64,000 nt of DNA from Auanema rhodensis (Eukaryota > Nematoda > Chromadorea > Rhabditida > Rhabditidae). The position numbers and the translations under genes were made by a program. Below, piece by piece: positions 50,196 to 63,182 of the stretch. The DNA lies in contig OZ059899.1 of the NCBI GenBank assembly GCA_964057225.1, positions 4,464,001 through 4,528,000 on the forward strand. The letters run 5' to 3'. Each line of letters starts with the position of its first letter. The first letter of the stretch is position 1. The notes beneath the pieces were generated by a model. That model saw only the letters and a list, made by a program, of their open reading frames with translations. It was not told where the DNA came from and searched no databases.

Positions 50196-52301
50196 CTTTG
50201 CCTTGAAAAAAGGAATCTAGAAGCATCTACTTTTTGCTAAATTATTTTGAAATTTTTCGAAAAAATTTTTGTCAAAATGTTTTTGGAAGCAATGTTGAGT
50301 GTACATGGAAACTCAACATACACTAATGCATCATTTTTCAAACGATCATAACTGATTTTTGTATTAAGCGTTTCTCAATGTAGTATAGTGCATTCGATGC
50401 GGATTTTTAAGCTGCGTCGATCTGTGTTATCAGATTTGCGCTAGCTTAAAAATGCACCGAGATATCAACTGATATATGTTCACACTTATATCCTCGATTT
50501 TCACCCTGAAGAATCAATTTTTTCATTGAATAACATTGTCCATCGTCTTTGCCTTGAAAAAAGGAATCTAGAAGCATCTACTTTTTGCTAAATTATTTTG
50601 AAATTTTTCGAAAAAATTTTTGTCAAAATGTTTTTGGAAGCAATGTTGAGTGTACATGGAAACTCAACATACACTAATGCATCATTTTTCAAACGATCAT
50701 AACTGATTTTTGTATTAAGCGTTTCTCAATGTAGTATAGTGCATTCGATGCGGATTTTTAAGCTGCGTCGATCTGTGTTATCAGATTTGCGCTAGCTTAA
50801 AAATGCACCGAGATATCAACTGATATAAGTTCACACTTATATCCTCGATTTTCACCCTGAAGAATCAATTTTTTCGTTGAATAACATTGTCCATCGTCTT
50901 TGCCTTGAAAAAAGAAATCTAAAAACATCTACTTTTTGCTAAATTATTTTGAAATTTTTCGAAAAAATTTTTGTCAAAATGTTTTTGGAAGCAATGTTGA
51001 GTGTACATGGAAACTCAACATACACTAATGCATCATTTTTCAAACGATCATAACTAATTTTTGTATTATGCGTTTCTCAATGTAGTATAGTGCATTCGAT
51101 GCGGATTTTTAAGCTGCGTCGATCTGTGTTATCAGATTTGCGCTAGCTTAAAAATGCACCGAGATATCAACTGATATATGTTCACACTTATATCCTCGAT
51201 TTTCACCCTGAAGAATCAATTTTTTCATTGAATAACATTGTCCATCGTCTTTGCCTTGAAAAAAGAAATCTAAAAACATCTACTTTTTGCTAAATTATTT
51301 TGAAATTTTCCGAAAAAATTTTTGTCAAAATGTTTTTGGAAGCAATGTTGAGTGTACATGGAAACTCAACATACACTAATGCATCATTTTTCAAACGATC
51401 ATAACTGATTTTTGTATTAAGCGTTTCTCAATGTAGTATAGTGCATTCGATGCGGATTTTTAAGCTGCGTCGATCTGTGTTATCAGATTTGCGCTAGCTT
51501 AAAAATGCACCGAGATATCAACTGATATATGTTCACACTTATATCCTCGATTTTCACCCTGAAGAATCAATTTTTTCATTGAATAACATTGTCCATCGTC
51601 TTTGCCTTGAAAAAAGGAATCTAGAAGCATCTACTTTTTGCTAAATTATTTTGAAATTTTTCGAAAAAATTTTTGTCAAAATGTTTTTGGAAGCAATGTT
51701 GAGTGTACATGGAAACTCAACATACACTAATGCATCATTTTTCAAACGATCATAACTGATTTTTGTATTAAGCTTTTCTCAATGTAGTATAGTGCATTCG
51801 ATGCGGATTTTTAAGCTGCGTCGATCTGTGTTATCAGATTTGCGCTAGCTTAAAAATGCACCGAGATATCAACTGATATAAGTTCACACTTATATCCTCG
51901 ATTTTCACCCTGAAGAATCAATTTTTTCGTTGAATAACATTGTCCATCGTCTTTGCCTTGAAAAAAGAAATCTAAAAACATCTACTTTTTGCTAAATTAT
52001 TTTGAAATTTTTCGAAAAAATTTTTGTCAAAATGTTTTTGGAAGCAATGTTGAGTGTACATGGAAACTCAACATACACTAATGCATCATTTTTCAAACGA
52101 TCATAACTAATTTTTGTATTATGCGTTTCTCAATGTAGTATAGTGCATTCGATGCGGATTTTTAAGCTGCGTCGATCTGTGTTATCAGATTTGCGCTAGC
52201 TTAAAAATGCACCGAGATATCAACTGATATATGTTCACACTTATATCCTCGATTTTCACCCTGAAGAATCAATTTTTTCATTGAATAACATTGTCCATCG
52301 T
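50196..52301. repeat. Six-monomer unit, tandem copy 2 (monomers 144-149)
   Basis: It has TTATGCG at 51066 and 52119 and AAGCTT at 51770, each 2106 bp after its partner in the preceding unit. The private TTTTGCAATTT of monomer 140 and CTAATT of monomer 139 are absent here, so those changes arose after the duplication or were converted away. Confidence 0.92.
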
Positions 52302-55300
52302 CTTTGCCTTGAAAAAAGAAATCTAAAAACATCTACTTTTTGCTAAATTATTTTGAAATTTTTTGAAAAAATTTTTGTCAAAATGTTTTTGGAAGCAATG
52401 TTGAGTGTACATGGAAACTCAACATACACTAATGCATCATTTTTCAAACGATCATAACTGATTTTTGTATTAAGCGTTTCTCAATGTAGTATAGTGCATT
52501 CGATGCGGATTTTTAAGCTGCGTCGATCTGTGTTATCAGATTTGCGCTAGCTTAAAAATGCACCGAGATATCAACTGATATATGTTCACACTTATATCCT
52601 CGATTTTCACCCTGAAGAATCAATTTTTTCATTGAATAACATTGTCCATCGTCTTTGCCTTGAAAAAAGGAATCTAGAAGCATCTACTTTTTGCTAAATT
52701 ATTTTGAAATTTTTCGAAAAAATTTTTGTCAAAATGTTTTTGGAAGCAATGTTGAGTGTACATGGAAACTCAACATACACTAATGCATCATTTTTCAAAC
52801 GATCATAACTGATTTTTGTATTAAGCGTTTCTCAATGTAGTATAGTGCATTCGATGCGGATTTTTAAGCTGCGTCGATCTGTGTTATCAGATTTGCGCTA
52901 GCTTAAAAATGCACCGAGATATCAACTGATATATGTTCACACTTATATCCTCGATTTTCACCCTGAAGAATCAATTTTTTCATTGAATAACATTGTCCAT
53001 CGTCTTTGCCTTGAAAAAAGAAATCTAAAAACATCTACTTTTTGCTAAATTATTTTGAAATTTTTCGAAAAAATTTTTGTCAAAATGTTTTTGGAAGCAA
53101 TGTTGAGTGTACATGGAAACTCAACATACACTAATGCATCATTTTTCAAACGATCATAACTGATTTTTGTATTAAGCGTTTCTCAATGTAGTATAGTGCA
53201 TTCGATGCGGATTTTTAAGCTGCGTCGATCTGTGTTATCAGATTTGCGCTAGCTTAAAAATGCACCGAGATATCAACTGATATAAGTTCACACTTATATC
53301 CTCGATTTTCACCCTGAAGAATCAATTTTTTCGTTGAATAACATTGTCCATCGTCTTTGCCTTGAAAAAAGGAATCTAGAAGCATCTACTTTTTGCTAAA
53401 TTATTTTGAAATTTTTCGAAAAAATTTTTGTCAAAATGTTTTTGGAAGCAATGTTGAGTGTACATGGAAACTCAACATACACTAATGCATCATTTTTCAA
53501 ACGATCATAACTGATTTTTGTATTAAGCGTTTCTCAATGTAGTATAGTGCATTCGATGCGGATTTTTAAGCTGCGTCGATCTGTGTTATCAGATTTGCGC
53601 TAGCTTAAAAATGCACCGAGATATCAACTGATATATGTTCACACTTATATCCTCGATTTTCACCCTGAAGAATCAATTTTTTCATTGAATAACATTGTCC
53701 ATCGTCTTTGCCTTGAAAAAAGGAATCTAGAAGCATCTACTTTTTGCTAAATTATTTTGAAATTTTTCGAAAAAATTTTTGTCAAAATGTTTTTGGAAGC
53801 AATGTTGAGTGTACATGGAAACTCAACATACACTAATGCATCATTTTTCAAACGATCATAACTGATTTTTGTATTAAGCGTTTCTCAATGTAGTAAAGTG
53901 CATTCGATGCGGATTTTTAAGCTGCGTCGATCTGTGTTATCAGATTTGCGCTAGCTTAAAAATGCACCGAGATATCAACTGATATAAGTTCACACTTATA
54001 TCCTCGATTTTCACCCTGAAGAATCAATTTTTTCGTTGAATAACATTGTCCATCGTCTTTGCCTTGAAAAAAGAAATCTAAAAACATCTACTTTTTGCTA
54101 AATTATTTTAAAATTTTTCGAAAAAAATTTTGTCAAAATGTTTTTGGAAGCAATGTTGAGTGTACATGGAAACTCAACATACACTAATGCATCATTTTTC
54201 AAACGATCATAACTGATTTTTGTATTAAGCGTTTCTCAATGTAGTATAGTGCATTCGATGCGGATTTTTAAGCTGCGTCGATCTGTGTTATCAGATTTGC
54301 GCTAGCTTAAAAATGCACCGAGATATCAACTGATATATGTTCACACTTATATCCTCGATTTTCACCCTGAAGAATCAATTTTTTCATTGAATAACATTGT
54401 CCATCGTCTTTGCCTTGAAAAAAGAAATCTAAAAACATCTACTTTTTGCTAAATTATTTTGAAATTTTTCGAAAAAATTTTTGTCAAAATGTTTTTGGAA
54501 GCAATGTTGAGTGTACATGGAAACTCAACATACACTAATGCATCATTTTTCAAACGATCATAACTGATTTTTGTATTAAGCGTTTCTCAATGTAGTATAG
54601 TGCATTCGATGCGGATTTTTAAGCTGCGTCGATCTGTGTTATCAGATTTGCGCTAGCTTAAAAATGCACCGAGATATCAACTGATATAAGTTCACACTTA
54701 TATCCTCGATTTTCACCCTGAAGAATCAATTTTTTCGTTGAATAACATTGTCCATCGTCTTTGCCTTGAAAAAAGGAATCTAGAAGCATCTACTTTTTGC
54801 TAAATTATTTTGAAATTTTTCGAAAAAATTTTTGTCAAAATGTTTTTGGAAGCAATGTTGAGTGTACATGGAAACTCAACATACACTAATGCATCATTTT
54901 TCAAACGATCATAACTGATTTTTGTATTAAGCGTTTCTCAATGTAGTATAGTGCATTCGATGCGGATTTTTAAGCTGCGTCGATCTGTGTTATCAGATTT
55001 GCGCTAGCTTAAAAATGCACCGAGATATCAACTGATATATGTTCACACTTATATCCTCGATTTTCACCCTGAAGAATCAATTTTTTCATTGAATAACATT
55101 GTCCATCGTCTTTGCCTTGAAAAAAGAAATCTAAAAACATCTACTTTTTGCTAAATTATTTTGAAATTTTCCGAAAAAATTTTTGTCAAAATGTTTTTGG
55201 AAGCAATGTTGAGTGTACATGGAAACTCAACATACACTAATGCATCATTTTTCAAACGATCATAACTGATTTTTGTATTAAGCGTTTCTCAATGTAGTAT

Positions 55301-56513
55301 AGTGCATTCGATGCGGATTTTTAAGCTGCGTCGATCTGTGTTATCAGATTTGCGCTAGCTTAAAAATGCACCGAGATATCAACTGATATAAGTTCACACT
55401 TATATCCTCGATTTTCACCCTGAAGAATCAATTTTTTCGTTGAATAACATTGTCCATCGTCTTTGCCTTGAAAAAAGGAATCTAGAAGCATCTACTTTTT
55501 GCTAAATTATTTTGAAATTTTTCGAAAAAATTTTTGTCAAAATGTTTTTGGAAGCAATGTTGAGTGTACATGGAAACTCAACATACACTAATGCATCATT
55601 TTTCAAACGATCATAACTGATTTTTGTATTAAGCGTTTCTCAATGTAGTATAGTGCATTCGATGCGGATTTTTAAGCTGCGTCGATCTGTGTTATCAGAT
55701 TTGCGCTAGCTTAAAAATGCACCGAGATATCAACTGATATAAGTTCACACTTATATCCTCGATTTTCACCCTGAAGAATCAATTTTTTCGTTGAATAACA
55801 TTGTCCATCGTCTTTGCCTTGAAAAAAGGAATCTAGAAGCATCTACTTTTTGCTAAATTATTTTGAAATTTTTCGAAAAAATTTTTGTCAAAATGTTTTT
55901 GGAAGCAATGTTGAGTGTACATGGAAACTCAACATACACTAATGCATCATTTTTCAAACGATCATAACTGATTTTTGTATTAAGCGTTTCTCAATGTAGT
56001 ATAGTGCATTCGATGCGGATTTTTAAGCTGCGTCGATCTGTGTTATCAGATTTGCGCTAGCTTAAAAATGCACCGAGATATCAACTGATATATGTTCACA
56101 CTTATATCCTCGATTTTCACCCTGAAGAATCAATTTTTTCATTGAATAACATTGTCCATCGTCTTTGCCTTGAAAAAAGAAATCTAAAAACATCTACTTT
56201 TTGCTAAATTATTTTGAAATTTTCCGAAAAAATTTTTGTCAAAATGTTTTTGGAAGCAATGTTGAGTGTACATGGAAACTCAACATACACTAATGCATCA
56301 TTTTTCAAACGATCATAACTGATTTTTGTATTAAGCGTTTCTCAATGTAGTATAGTGCATTCGATGCGGATTTTTAAGCTGCGTCGATCTGTGTTATCAG
56401 ATTTGCGCTAGCTTAAAAATGCACCGAGATATCAACTGATATAAGTTCACACTTATATCCTCGATTTTCACCCTGAAGAATCAATTTTTTCGTTGAATAA
56501 CATTGTCCATCGT

Positions 56514-59500
56514 CTTTGCCTTGAAAAAAGGAATCTAGAAGCATCTACTTTTTGCTAAATTATTTTGAAATTTTTCGAAAAAATTTTTGTCAAAATGTTT
56601 TTGGAAGCAATGTTGAGTGTACATGGAAACTCAACATACACTAATGCATCATTTTTCAAACGATCATAACTGATTTTTGTATTAAGCGTTTCTCAATGTA
56701 GTATAGTGCATTCGATGCGGATTTTTAAGCTGCGTCGATCTGTGTTATCAGATTTGCGCTAGCTTAAAAATGCACCGAGATATCAACTGATATATGTTCA
56801 CACTTATATCCTCGATTTTCACCCTGAAGAATCAATTTTTTCATTGAATAACATTGTCCATCGTCTTTGCCTTGAAAAAAGAAATCTAAAAACATCTACT
56901 TTTTGCTAAATTATTTTGAAATTTTCCGAAAAAATTTTTGTCAAAATGTTTTTGGAAGCAATGTTGAGTGTACATGGAAACTCAACATACACTAATGCAT
57001 CATTTTTCAAACGATCATAACTGATTTTTGTATTAAGCGTTTCTCAATGTAGTATAGTGCATTCGATGCGGATTTTTAAGCTGCGTCGATCTGTGTTATC
57101 AGATTTGCGCTAGCTTAAAAATGCACCGAGATATCAACTGATATAAGTTCACACTTATATCCTCGATTTTCACCCTGAAGAATCAATTTTTTCGTTGAAT
57201 AACATTGTCCATCGTCTTTGCCTTGAAAAAAGGAATCTAGAAGCATCTACTTTTTGCTAAATTATTTTGAAATTTTTCGAAAAAATTTTTGTCAAAATGT
57301 TTTTGGAAGCAATGTTGAGTGTACATGGAAACTCAACATACACTAATGCATCATTTTTCAAACGATCATAACTGATTTTTGTATTAAGCGTTTCTCAATG
57401 TAGTATAGTGCATTCGATGCGGATTTTTAAGCTGCGTCGATCTGTGTTATCAGATTTGCGCTAGCTTAAAAATGCACCGAGATATCAACTGATATATGTT
57501 CACACTTATATCCTCGATTTTCACCCTGAAGAATCAATTTTTTCATTGAATAACATTGTCCATCGTCTTTGCCTTGAAAAAAGAAATCTAAAAACATCTA
57601 CTTTTTGCTAAATTATTTTGAAATTTTTCGAAAAAATTTTTGTCAAAATGTTTTTGGAAGCAATGTTGAGTGTACATGGAAACTCAACATACACTAATGC
57701 ATCATTTTTCAAACGATCATAACTGATTTTTGTATTAAGCGTTTCTCAATGTAGTATAGTGCATTCGATGCGGATTTTTAAGCTGCGTCGATCTGTGTTA
57801 TCAGATTTGCGCTAGCTTAAAAATGCACCGAGATATCAACTGATATATGTTCACACTTATATCCTCGATTTTCACCCTGAAGAATCAATTTTTTCATTGA
57901 ATAACATTGTCCATCGTCTTTGCCTTGAAAAAAGAAATCTAAAAACATCTACTTTTTGCTAAATTATTTTGAAATTTTTCGAAAAAATTTTTGTCAAAAT
58001 GTTTTTGGAAGCAATGTTGAGTGTACATGGAAACTCAACATACACTAATGCATCATTTTTCAAACGATCATAACTGATTTTTGTATTAAGCGTTTCTCAA
58101 TGTAGTATAGTGCATTCGATGCGGAATTTTAAGCTGCGTCGATCTGTGTTATCAGATTTGCGCTAGCTTAAAAATGCACCGAGATATCAACTGATATAAG
58201 TTCACACTTATATCCTCGATTTTCACCCTGAAGAATTAATTTTTTCGTTGAATAACATTGTCCATCGTCTTTGCCTTGAAAAATGGAATCTAAAAACATC
58301 TACTTTTTGCTAAATTATTTTGAAATTTTTCGAAAAAATTTTTGTCAAAATGTTTTTGGAAGCAATGTTGAGTGTACATGGAAACTCAACATACACTAAT
58401 GCATCATTTTTCAAACGATCATAACTAATTTTTGTATCAAGTGTTTCTCAATGTAGTATAGTGCATTCGATGCGGATTTTTAAGCTGCGTCGATCTGTGT
58501 TATCAGATTTGCGCTAGCTTAAAAATGCACCGAGATATCAACTGATATATGTTCACACTTATATCCTCGATTTTCACCCTGAAGAATCAATTTTTTCATT
58601 GAATAACATTGTCCATCGTCTTTGCCTTGAAAAAAGAAATCTAAAAACATCTACTTTTTGCTAAATTATTTTGAAATTTTTCGAAAAAATTTTTGTCAAA
58701 ATGTTTTTGGAAGCAATGTTGAGTGTACATGGAAACTCAACATACACTAATGCATCATTTTTCAAACGATCATAACTGATTTTTGTATTAAGCGTTTCTC
58801 AATGTAGTATAGTGCATTCGATGCGGATTTTTAAGCTGCGTCGATCTGTGTTATCAGATTTGCGCTAGCTTAAAAATGCACCGAGATATCAACTGATATA
58901 AGTTCACACTTATATCCTCGATTTTCACCCTGAAGAATCAATTTTTTCGTTGAATAACATTGTCCATCGTCTTTGCCTTGAAAAAAGGAATCTAGAAGCA
59001 TCTACTTTTTGCTAAATTATTTTGAAATTTTTCGAAAAAATTTTTGTCAAAATGTTTTTGGAAGCAATGTTGAGTGTACATGGAAACTCAACATACACTA
59101 ATGCATCATTTTTCAAACGATCATAACTGATTTTTGTATTAAGCGTTTCTCAATGTAGTATAGTGCATTCGATGCGGATTTTTAAGCTGCGTCGATCTGT
59201 GTTATCAGATTTGCGCTAGCTTAAAAATGCACCGAGATATCAACTGATATAAGTTCACACTTATATCCTCGATTTTCACCCTGAAGAATCAATTTTTTCG
59301 TTGAATAACATTGTCCATCGTCTTTGCCTTGAAAAAAGGAATCTAGAAGCATCTACTTTTTGCTAAATTATTTTGAAATTTTTCGAAAAAATTTTTGTCA
59401 AAATGTTTTTGGAAGCAATGTTGAGTGTACATGGAAACTCAACATACACTAATGCATCATTTTTCAAACGATCATAACTGATTTTTGTATTAAGCGTTTC

Positions 59501-60725
59501 TCAATGTAGTATAGTGCATTCGATGCGGATTTTTAAGCTGCGTCGATCTGTGTTATCAGATTTGCGCTAGCTTAAAAATGCACCGAGATATCAACTGATA
59601 TAAGTTCACACTTATATCCTCGATTTTCACCCTGAAGAATCAATTTTTTCGTTGAATAACATTGTCCATCGTCTTTGCCTTGAAAAAAGGAATCTAGAAG
59701 CATCTACTTTTTGCTAAATTATTTTGAAATTTTTCGAAAAAATTTTTGTCAAAATGTTTTTGGAAGCAATGTTGAGTGTACATGGAAACTCAACATACAC
59801 TAATGCATCATTTTTCAAACGATCATAACTGATTTTTGTATTAAGCGTTTCTCAATGTAGTATGGTGCATTCGATGCGGATTTTTAAGCTGCGTCGATCT
59901 GTGTTATCAGATTTGCGCTAGCTTAAAAATGCACCGAGATATCAACTGATATATGTTCACACTTATATCCTCGATTTTCACCCTGAAGAATCAATTTTTT
60001 CATTGAATAACATTGTCCATCGTCTTTGCCTTGAAAAAAGAAATCTAAAAACATCTACTTTTTGCTAAATTATTTTGAAATTTTTCGAAAAAATTTTTGT
60101 CAAAATGTTTTTGGAAGCAATGTTGAGTGTACATGGAAACTCAACATACACTAATGCATCATTTTTCAAACGATCATAACTGATTTTTGTATTAAGCGTT
60201 TCTCAATGTAGTATAGTGCATTCGATGCGGATTTTTAAGCTGCGTCGATCTGTGTTATCAGATTTGCGCTAGCTTAAAAATGCACCGAGATATCAACTGA
60301 TATAAGTTCACACTTATATCCTCGATTTTCACCCTGAAGAATCAATTTTTTCGTTGAATAACATTGTCCATCGTCTTTGCCTTGAAAAAAGGAATCTAGA
60401 AGCATCTACTTTTTGCTAAATTATTTTGAAATTTTTCGAAAAAATTTTTGTCAAAATGTTTTTGGAAGCAATGTTGAGTGTACATGGAAACTCAACATAC
60501 ACTAATGCATCATTTTTCAAACGATCATAACTGATTTTTGTATTAAGCGTTTCTCAATGTAGTATAGTGCATTCGATGCGGATTTTTAAGCTGCGTCGAT
60601 CTGTGTTATCAGATTTGCGCTAGCTTAAAAATGCACCGAGATATCAACTGATATAAGTTCACACTTATATCCTCGATTTTCACCCTGAAGAATCAATTTT
60701 TTCGTTGAATAACATTGTCCATCGT
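56514..60725. repeat. Mixed monomers 162-173
   Basis: Monomers 162-163 repeat the 702-bp pair at the end of the previous block (TTTTCCG at 56220 and 56922). Monomers 166 and 167 look out of place: 166 has GCGGAATTTT and a TTAATTT end, and 167 has AAAAATGGAATCTAAAAAC, CTAATT and TATCAAGTG, left-side alleles in a right-side background. Three XbaI-type monomers with AAGTTC tails run consecutively except for tail details (169-171). Monomer 171 has TATGGTGC. Confidence 0.82.
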
Positions 60726-63182
60726 CTTTGCCTTGAAAAAAGAAATCTAAAAACATCGACTTTTTGCTAAATTATTTTGAAATTTTTCGAAAAAAATTTT
60801 GTCAAAATGTTTTTGGAAGCAATGTTGAGTGTACATGGAAACTCAACATACACTAATGCATCATTTTTCAAACGATCATAACTGATTTTTGTATTAAGCG
60901 TTTCTCAATGTAGTATAGTGCATTCGATGCGGATTTTTAAGCTGCGTCGATCTGTGTTATCAGATTTGCGCTAGCTTAAAAATGCACCGAGATATCAACT
61001 GATATAAGTTCACACTTATATCCTCGATTTTCACCCTGAAGAATCAATTTTTTCGTTGAATAACATTGTCCATCGTCTTTGCCTTGAAAAAAGAAATCTA
61101 AAAACATCTACTTTTTGCTAAATTATTTTGAAATTTTTCGAAAAAAATTTTGTCAAAATGTTTTTGGAAGCAATGTTGAGTGTACATGGAAACTCAACAT
61201 ACACTAATGCATCATTTTTCAAACGATCATAACTGATTTTTGTATTAAGCGTTTCTCAATGTAGTATAGTGCATTCGATGCGGATTTTTAAGCTGCGTCG
61301 ATCTGTGTTATCAGATTTGCGCTAGCTTAAAAATGCACCGAGATATCAACTGATATATGTTCACACTTATATCCTCGATTTTCACCCTGAAGAATCAATT
61401 TTTTCGTTGAATAACATTGTCCATCGTCTTTGCCTTGAAAAAAGGAATCTAGAAGCATCTACTTTTTGCTAAATTATTTTGAAATTTTTCGAAAAAATTT
61501 TTGTCAAAATGTTTTTGGAAGCAATGTTGAGTGTACATGGAAACTCAACATACACTAATGCATCATTTTTCAAACGATCATAACTGATTTTTGTATTAAG
61601 CGTTTCTCAATGTTGTATAGTGCATTCGATGCGGATTTTTAAGCTGCGTCGATCTGTGTTATCAGATTTGCGCTAGCTTAAAAATGCACCGAGATATCAA
61701 CTGATATAAGTTCACACTTATATCCTCGATTTTCACCCTGAAGAATCAATTTTTTCGTTGAATAACATTGTCCATCGTCTTTGCCTTGAAAAAAGAAATC
61801 TAAAAACATCTACTTTTTGCTAAATTATTTTGAAATTTTTCGAAAAAAATTTTGTCAAAATGTTTTTGGAAGCAATGTTGAGTGTACATGGAAACTCAAC
61901 ATACACTAATGCATCATTTTTCAAACGATCATAACTGATTTTTGTATTAAGCGTTTCTCAATGTAGTATAGTGCATTCGATGCGGATTTTTAAGCTGCGT
62001 CGATCTGTGTTATCAGATTTGCGCTAGCTTAAAAATGCACCGAGATATCAACTGATATATGTTCACACTTATATCCTCGATTTTCACCCTGAAGAATCAA
62101 TTTTTTCATTGAATAACATTGTCCATCGTCTTTGCCTTGAAAAAAGAAATCTAAAAACATCTACTTTTTGCTAAATTATTTTGAAATTTTTCGAAAAAAT
62201 TTTTGTCAAAATGTTTTTGGAAGCAATGTTGAGTGTACATGGAAACTCAACATACACTAATGCATCATTTTTCAAACGATCATAACTGATTTTTGTATTA
62301 AGCGTTTCTCAATGTAGTATAGTGCATTCGATGCGGATTTTTAAGCTGCGTCGATCTGTGTTATCAGATTTGCGCTAGCTTAAAAATGCACCGAGATATC
62401 AACTGATATAAGTTCACACTTATATCCTCGATTTTCACCCTGAAGAATCAATTTTTTCGTTGAATAACATTGTCCATCGTCTTTGCCTTGAAAAAAGGAA
62501 TCTAGAAGCATCTACTTTTTGCTAAATTATTTTGAAATTTTTCGAAAAAATTTTTGTCAAAATGTTTTTGGAAGCAATGTTGAGTGTACATGGAAACTCA
62601 ACATACACTAATGCATCATTTTTCAAACGATCATAACTGATTTTTGTATTAAGCGTTTCTCAATGTTGTATAGTGCATTCGATGCGGATTTTTAAGCTGC
62701 GTCGATCTGTGTTATCAGATTTGCGCTAGCTTAAAAATGCACCGAGATATCAACTGATATATGTTCACACTTATATCCTCGATTTTCACCCTGAAGAATC
62801 AATTTTTTCATTGAATAACATTGTCCATCGTCTTTGCCTTGAAAAAAGAAATCTAAAAACATCTACTTTTTGCTAAATTATTTTGAAATTTTTCGAAAAA
62901 ATTTTTGTCAAAATGTTTTTGGAAGCAATGTTGAGTGTACATGGAAACTCAACATACACTAATGCATCATTTTTCAAACGATCATAACTGATTTTTGTAT
63001 TAAGCGTTTCTCAATGTAGTATAGTGCATTCGATGCGGATTTTTAAGCTGCGTCGATCTGTGTTATCAGATTTGCGCTAGCTTAAAAATGCACCGAGATA
63101 TCAACTGATATAAGTTCACACTTATATCCTCGATTTTCACCCTGAAGAATCAATTTTTTCGTTGAATAACATTGTCCATCGT
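60726..63182. repeat. Monomers 174-180 with TGTTGTATAG variant pairs
   Basis: CGAAAAAAATTTTG occurs in 174, 175 and 177, as in 115, 129 and 155. A new allele, CAATGTTGTATAG, marks XbaI-type monomers 176, 179 and 181 (61611, 62664 and 63366). Monomers 178-179 and 180-181 form a 702-bp duplicated pair. Monomer 174 has CATCGACTTT, and 175 combines ATATATG with CGTTG. Confidence 0.85.

Larger units (their letters stand above)
47388..56513. repeat. 26-monomer block, copy 2 (monomers 136-161)
   Basis: The 9126-bp counterpart of 40719-47387. Monomers 136-143 match 117-124 at an offset of 6669 bp. Monomers 144-149 are an extra copy of the six-monomer unit. Monomer 150 matches 125 at 8775 bp, and 153-161 match 127-135 at 9126 bp. 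Private differences include CTAATT in 139 (CTGATT in 120), TTTTGCAATTT in 140, and TACTTCTTGC in 127 only. Copies therefore differ by few single-base changes but by whole monomers. Confidence 0.9.
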
